A DNA stretch of 9,270 nt, taken from positions 1 through 9,270 of the forward strand of contig JAQBPS010000185.1 in assembly GCA_028287415.1 (NCBI GenBank), written 5' to 3'. The DNA comes from Bacillota bacterium (GTDB lineage Bacteria > Bacillota > Sulfobacillia > Symbiobacteriales > Symbiobacteriaceae). The translations under genes were made by a program, and so were the position numbers. The notes under the pieces were generated by a model that saw nothing but the letters and a program-made list of their open reading frames with translations, was not told the origin of the DNA and made no database searches. Shown in pieces: positions 6,298 through 9,270 of this stretch. Each line of letters opens with the position of its first letter. Positions within the stretch are counted from its first letter, which is position 1.

Positions 6298-6792
6298 GTG
6301 GCGCAGAATGCCGCAAAGGCGCAGAGTGACATCAAGAACATCGCCGAAAATCGTAAAGCCCGCCATGATTACTTTGTGGAGGAGACCTACGAGGCCGGAA
6401 TCGCCCTGCAGGGAACCGAAGTAAAGTCGCTCCGGGCAGGCCGAGTCAATCTTCGCGACGGCTACGCACACATTGTAAACGGTGAGGTCTTCCTTGAGAA
6501 TGTGCACATCAGCCCGTATGAGCAGGCGAGCCGGTTCAACCATGAACCACTGCGCAAGCGCAAGCTGCTGATGCACAAAGGTGAGATTCTCCGCCTGTTT
6601 AGCGAGGTGCGGGAGAAGGGTTACACGCTGGTGCCGCTGCGCCTGTACTTCAAGCAGGGCCGGGCCAAGGTGGAACTCGGGCTCGCAAAGGGCAAGAAGT
6701 CCTACGACAAGCGGGACGACATTGCAACCCGCGACGTGCAGCGCGAAATTGCGCGGGCCATGCGGGGCAAAAACCGCAACGATCTGGACTAA
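6298..6792 (+). CDS. smpB: SsrA-binding protein SmpB
   Basis: SmpB binds tmRNA and carries it to ribosomes stalled without a codon in the A site, starting trans-translation. The 164-residue protein has the family's OB-fold barrel with the signature [18 protein letters not shown] (39-56), followed by VHISPY (69-74). Its basic C-terminal tail starts at [10 protein letters not shown] (132-141); it mimics an mRNA in the entry channel by forming a helix there. Residue Y136 stands where some species have His; both occur in the family. The start is GTG 6298, seven bases after GAGGTG (6285-6290). It lies between rnr and the tmRNA gene, 51 bases before the latter, and the three act in one pathway. The length is slightly above the common 150-160 residues because of a short N-terminal extension (1-10). 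Confidence 0.97.
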   Translation: MAQNAAKAQSDIKNIAENRKARHDYFVEETYEAGIALQGTEVKSLRAGRVNLRDGYAHIVNGEVFLENVHISPYEQASRFNHEPLRKRKLLMHKGEILRLFSEVREKGYTLVPLRLYFKQGRAKVELGLAKGKKSYDKRDDIATRDVQREIARAMRGKNRNDLD

Positions 6793-6806
6793 GCCGTTTT
6801 CCTTCA

Positions 6807-6834
6807 GGTAACCGCCGGCACCACCGGCCTTACC
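6807..6834 (+). other. Hairpin between smpB and ssrA
   Basis: GGTAA (6807-6811) pairs with TTACC (6830-6834), and GCCGG (6814-6818) pairs with CCGGC (6824-6828) around the loop CACCA. A CC/C internal loop lies between the two helices. The hairpin ends nine bases before the tmRNA 5' end. No T run follows, so it is not a standard terminator. It may mark a processing site of a joint smpB-ssrA transcript or partly attenuate read-through. Confidence 0.55.
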
Positions 6835-6843
6835 ATATAACAC

Positions 6844-7227
6844 GGGGGCGAATCAGGTTCGACGGGGGAAGCAGCGTTCAGGATAGCGAGCCGAGGTGCG
6901 GTTGCCTCGAAAAACTGGCCGCAAGGCATTAACTGCCAACAACGATTCTCTTCTCGCTGCTGCGTAAGCAGTAGCCTGCGGCCGATCGGCCGCAGTACGC
7001 TCCTCCGGAGGGTAGGCACCGCGCACCGGGGTTGTAGCGTCATTTAGCGGGCTGTTCCGCCCGGGGCTGTCTCGGACCCGGGCGGCGAGGAACTTTTCGG
7101 GGCTGGTGGGGAACACAGCCCGCTATCAGGCGGTGTTTCCTGCGACAATCAAACTGGTGGCTACGCTCGTAGAAGTCCTGTCTGGTGCTCCTTCGGACGC
7201 GGGAGGCAGAGCCCGCCGCCTCCACCA
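6844..7227 (+). ncRNA. ssrA: Transfer-messenger RNA (tmRNA)
   Basis: tmRNA enters stalled ribosomes as alanyl-tmRNA, supplies a short reading frame for a degradation tag and frees the ribosome. The one-piece gene spans 384 bases. The acceptor stem pairs 6844-6850 with 7217-7223 and includes the G3-U pair (6846/7221) read by alanyl-tRNA synthetase. CCA is encoded (7225-7227). The conserved AGGTTCGACGGGG block follows the 5' arm. Pseudoknot PK1 is clear: 6892-6896 with 6905-6909, and 6897-6901 with 6919-6923. The long helix H2 is visible (CAGGA/TCCTG and GCGAGC/GCTCGT). A 20-bp perfect palindrome (6976-6995) forms a hairpin in the PK2 region. Oddly, the T-arm (7199-7203/7212-7216) carries the loop AGGCAGAG in place of the near-universal TTCGANT. 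No separate promoter is obvious: TATAAC (6836-6841) would start transcription inside the mature RNA. Confidence 0.96.
6935..6967 (+). other. tmRNA tag reading frame, ANNDSLLAAA
   Basis: The resume codon is most likely GCC at 6935, 12 bases after PK1 ends at 6923, the usual distance. Ten codons give ANNDSLLAAA, and TAA stands at 6965-6967 in the loop of a hairpin (CTGCT/AGCAG), as is common in tmRNAs. The start ANND and the hydrophobic, alanine-rich end suit a tag for ClpXP-type proteases. The end is LLAAA, not the usual ALAA. Confidence 0.85.
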
Positions 7228-7231
7228 ACGG

Positions 7232-7270
7232 AAAAAGCCCCGTCGCCAAGCGTTGGCCACGGGGCTTTTT
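7232..7270 (+). terminator. Very strong intrinsic terminator of ssrA
   Basis: AAAAAGCCCCGT (7232-7243) pairs with ACGGGGCTTTTT (7259-7270). After a C-C mismatch, GCCAA (7245-7249) pairs with TTGGC (7253-7257), leaving the loop GCG. The hairpin has 17 base pairs with a built-in U tract, begins five bases after the CCA end, and its A-rich foot could also serve the - strand. Confidence 0.94.
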
Positions 7271-7292
7271 CGCGCGCCGGGCAGGAGAGCGT

Positions 7293-7340
7293 GGTTACAT
7301 AACCGAAAAAGATATTTCGTAAACCGTATAGGCTTACATA
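7293..7340 (+). promoter_or_regulatory. Palindrome and repeated TTACATA before the amidase
   Basis: GGTTACATAACC (7293-7304) is a perfect 12-bp inverted repeat. Its TTACATA core recurs at 7334-7340 (direct repeat, 39 bases apart). They lie in the only AT-rich stretch between the ssrA terminator and the amidase gene, where its promoter must be. I could not find a well-spaced sigma-A pair; GATATT (7311-7316) faintly resembles a sporulation-sigma -35. Operator function is a guess. Confidence 0.3.
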
Positions 7341-7391
7341 GCTGATGTTCATGTGCGAGCGCGAACTCGGGCGGGGAGGATTCGGTCTGCG

Positions 7392-9270
7392 ATGGGTGCG
7401 ACGAATCATGTACGAATCGGTAAGGCCGTGGCCCTCGCATGCTTTTTGCTGATCCTCTCGCTCTTCTCGGTGATACAGGCCCGCGCCGCCCCTGCAGTGA
7501 ACGTGACTGTGGAAGGCCAACCGCTCGTCATGCCGGTCCCGCCCGTCATCGTCCAGGACCGCACGCTGATAGGTGTGCGGTCGGTGGGCGAGGCGGTGGG
7601 GGGCACGGTGACATGGAACCAGGAGCGCCGCCAGGCCACGGTCACCCGCGGCTCCGACTCGGTGGTGCTGACCATCGGCAAGCGGGAAGCCATGGTGAAT
7701 GGGCGCAGTACGCTCATGGAGGTCCCTGCTCAGCTGGTCCAGGAGCGGACTATGGTGCCCCTTCGCTTCATCGCTGAAGCACTCGGCTGTACCGTGGCGT
7801 GGGACCAGGCCACCCGGACTGTCAACATTCTGCGCAAACCGGTCGCCATCACGGGGTTCAGCTATGCCCACGGTGTGGACAAGACCACAGTTGAGCTCAG
7901 GCTCTCGGATCAGCCGTTGTCCGTACAGCCCGAGGCGACCGGCAGTCGGGTTGCCCTGAATCTCTACCCGGCATCCATTGCGGTGAGTGAGGCCAACAAG
8001 CTGATCAATGACTCTCTGATGAAGGGCGTTCGGTTAGTGGCCAACGGGCGGACGGTCCGGCTGGAGGCAGACCTCCAGCAACCCACGGGTTACCGCTACT
8101 CGCTGTCTACCGATGGCACCCGGCTGCTTCTCGAATTTGACCACACCGTCACCGGTGTGCAGCTCTCCCAGGATGGCAGAATCCCGCAGGTGGCGATCGC
8201 CGCCACGGGCGCCCTGAAGTACGAGGCGTTCCAGCTGCAAGACCCACCACGGCTGGTGGTGGACCTGCCGGCGGCGGCCCTCGCTCCCGGCTTGCCGGCC
8301 GTCAAGGAGCTGAATCACCCGTATGTGCGCCGGGTCCGCATTGCCCCGCGGCAACAGGGGGGCATCAGAGTAGTCTTCGATACAGCGACGGCGCTCCCGT
8401 TCGATGTCGTGGCTGATGCAGACGGCCTCAGGTTACGGTTTGTCCCCCGCATTCAGGCGGTCAGCACCGAAAAACTGCAGGGCCGCACCCGGCTCACCTT
8501 CGCCGGCAATCTGCCCATGGACGCAACGGTGACTGTGGCAGCCGGTAACAAGCTCCTGATCCAGGTGCCCCAGGGCCGGTCTGATCTGAAGGCGAAGACC
8601 GTGAAGGTGGCTGACGGCACGGTCAACACCATCAGCCTGGCCCCGGGCAGTGCGCCTAATAGCACCCTGATCACGGTCGATCTGCCGTATTACCTGGCAC
8701 ACACCGTGGTATCGAAAAATGGTGATCCCAATCTGATCGTTGATCTGGTCACGTCGCCCGTGTATGGCAAGCGGATCTGGATTGACGCCGGCCACGGCAA
8801 GATCCCCGGTGGCGCCGACGACCCCGGCTCGATTGGCCGCACCTACGGCACGCTGGAGAAGGTAATCAACCTCCAGGTCGCCCTACAGCTTCAGCAACAG
8901 CTGCAAGCGGCCGGCGCCACGGTGTTTATGACCCGCACCGGCGATGAGGGTATCGATTTCCGAGCCCGTCCTGCCGCCGTCAATAACACCAAACCACCCA
9001 TCGACCTGTTCATCTCCATTCACCACAACGCATCCACTGCGACGAGCGCCCGCGGTATCGAAACCTATTACTGGACCACCAACGCGAAAAGCCGGGTGTT
9101 GGCCGAGCGCATCCAGCCGGCCGTGGTGGCGGCTTTGGGTTTCCCTGACCGCAAGGTGCGCACGGACAGTTTCTATGTCATCAAGGAGACCAGGGCCCCA
9201 TCTGTGCTGGTCGAGCTCGGTTATCTGTCGAACGCTGACGAAGAGCGGGCGATTGCCGAGCCCGGCGCTG
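7392..9270 (+). CDS. Secreted N-acetylmuramoyl-L-alanine amidase (3' partial)
   Basis: The enzyme cleaves the bond between MurNAc and L-alanine in peptidoglycan, outside the membrane. The reading frame is open from ATG 7392 to the window end (626 residues). A signal peptide (hydrophobic 12-28, likely cleavage after A30-R-A32) comes first. A copper-amine-oxidase-type stalk domain (about 35-142) follows, with the typical end VPLRFIAEALGCTVAWD. Three AMIN-like modules (about 152-250, 252-355 and 356-458) probably bind the wall. The Amidase_3 zinc domain starts near 461. Zinc ligands are H468 (DAGHG), E489 (LEKVIN) and H544 (SIHHNA), and the catalytic glutamate is E608 (VELGYLSN). All active-site residues are therefore present before the cut. 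GGGGAGGA (7373-7380) lies 11 bases before the ATG. In a spore former, CwlD-like or vegetative roles are both possible. Confidence 0.93.
   Translation, partial: MGATNHVRIGKAVALACFLLILSLFSVIQARAAPAVNVTVEGQPLVMPVPPVIVQDRTLIGVRSVGEAVGGTVTWNQERRQATVTRGSDSVVLTIGKREAMVNGRSTLMEVPAQLVQERTMVPLRFIAEALGCTVAWDQATRTVNILRKPVAITGFSYAHGVDKTTVELRLSDQPLSVQPEATGSRVALNLYPASIAVSEANKLINDSLMKGVRLVANGRTVRLEADLQQPTGYRYSLSTDGTRLLLEFDHTVTGVQLSQDGRIPQVAIAATGALKYEAFQLQDPPRLVVDLPAAALAPGLPAVKELNHPYVRRVRIAPRQQGGIRVVFDTATALPFDVVADADGLRLRFVPRIQAVSTEKLQGRTRLTFAGNLPMDATVTVAAGNKLLIQVPQGRSDLKAKTVKVADGTVNTISLAPGSAPNSTLITVDLPYYLAHTVVSKNGDPNLIVDLVTSPVYGKRIWIDAGHGKIPGGADDPGSIGRTYGTLEKVINLQVALQLQQQLQAAGATVFMTRTGDEGIDFRARPAAVNNTKPPIDLFISIHHNASTATSARGIETYYWTTNAKSRVLAERIQPAVVAALGFPDRKVRTDSFYVIKETRAPSVLVELGYLSNADEERAIAEPGA

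Noticed and set aside
5384..6316. A 310-codon - strand frame opposite the rnr tail
   Set aside because: Its repetitive sequence mirrors the + strand repeats, and the + frame is continuous with RNase R.
6836..6841. TATAAC as an ssrA -10 box
   Set aside because: Transcription would start near 6848, inside the mature tmRNA, and there is no -35 at a proper distance.
6976..6995. A 20-bp perfect palindrome as a protein-binding or mobile-element site
   Set aside because: It lies within tmRNA and is better explained as a helix of the PK2 region.
7161..7871. A - strand frame crossing the ssrA 3' end and the amidase start
   Set aside because: It runs through a tmRNA gene and a terminator hairpin, so it is not a credible gene.

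Overview
The window is GC-rich DNA from what looks like a spore-forming, high-GC Firmicute, possibly Symbiobacterium-like. This is inferred from a YlbJ-type sporulation membrane protein, an rnr-smpB-ssrA cluster, a stalk/AMIN-domain cell-wall amidase, frequent GTG/TTG starts with good Shine-Dalgarno sites, and strong intrinsic terminators. All convincing genes are on the + strand. I see no insertion sequence, integrase, CRISPR array, tRNA or rRNA gene.

Layout. Positions 1-200 hold no gene. They hold a highly structured, probably untranslated RNA (closing helix plus two hairpins) ending in a perfect intrinsic terminator. ylbJ (294-1532) follows and has its own terminator. Next is an orphan ribbon-helix-helix regulator (1656-1934) whose promoter region carries three alternating GTAAT/ATTAC half-sites. 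A consensus-like promoter overlapped by a long dyad drives ppa (2128-2622, inorganic pyrophosphatase), with a small two-helix membrane protein (2624-2827) right behind it.

The centre is an RNA quality-control block. It comprises rnr (3035-6166, RNase R with an unusually long repeat-rich, probably disordered C-terminal tail), smpB (6298-6792) and ssrA/tmRNA (6844-7227). SmpB and tmRNA rescue stalled ribosomes and tag the nascent protein, and RNase R degrades the non-stop mRNA, so the three genes form one functional pathway. The tmRNA has a clear acceptor stem with the G3-U pair, a clear PK1 and a tag frame ANNDSLLAAA, but its T-loop lacks the usual TTCGA. After a very strong terminator, the window ends inside a secreted N-acetylmuramoyl-L-alanine amidase (7392 to beyond 9270).

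The most interesting points are the aberrant tmRNA T-loop and its alternative pairing, the unusual tag end, the RNase R tail, the unidentified structured RNA at the left edge, and two promoter-overlapping operator-like dyads. I did not find a wholly new multi-gene system.
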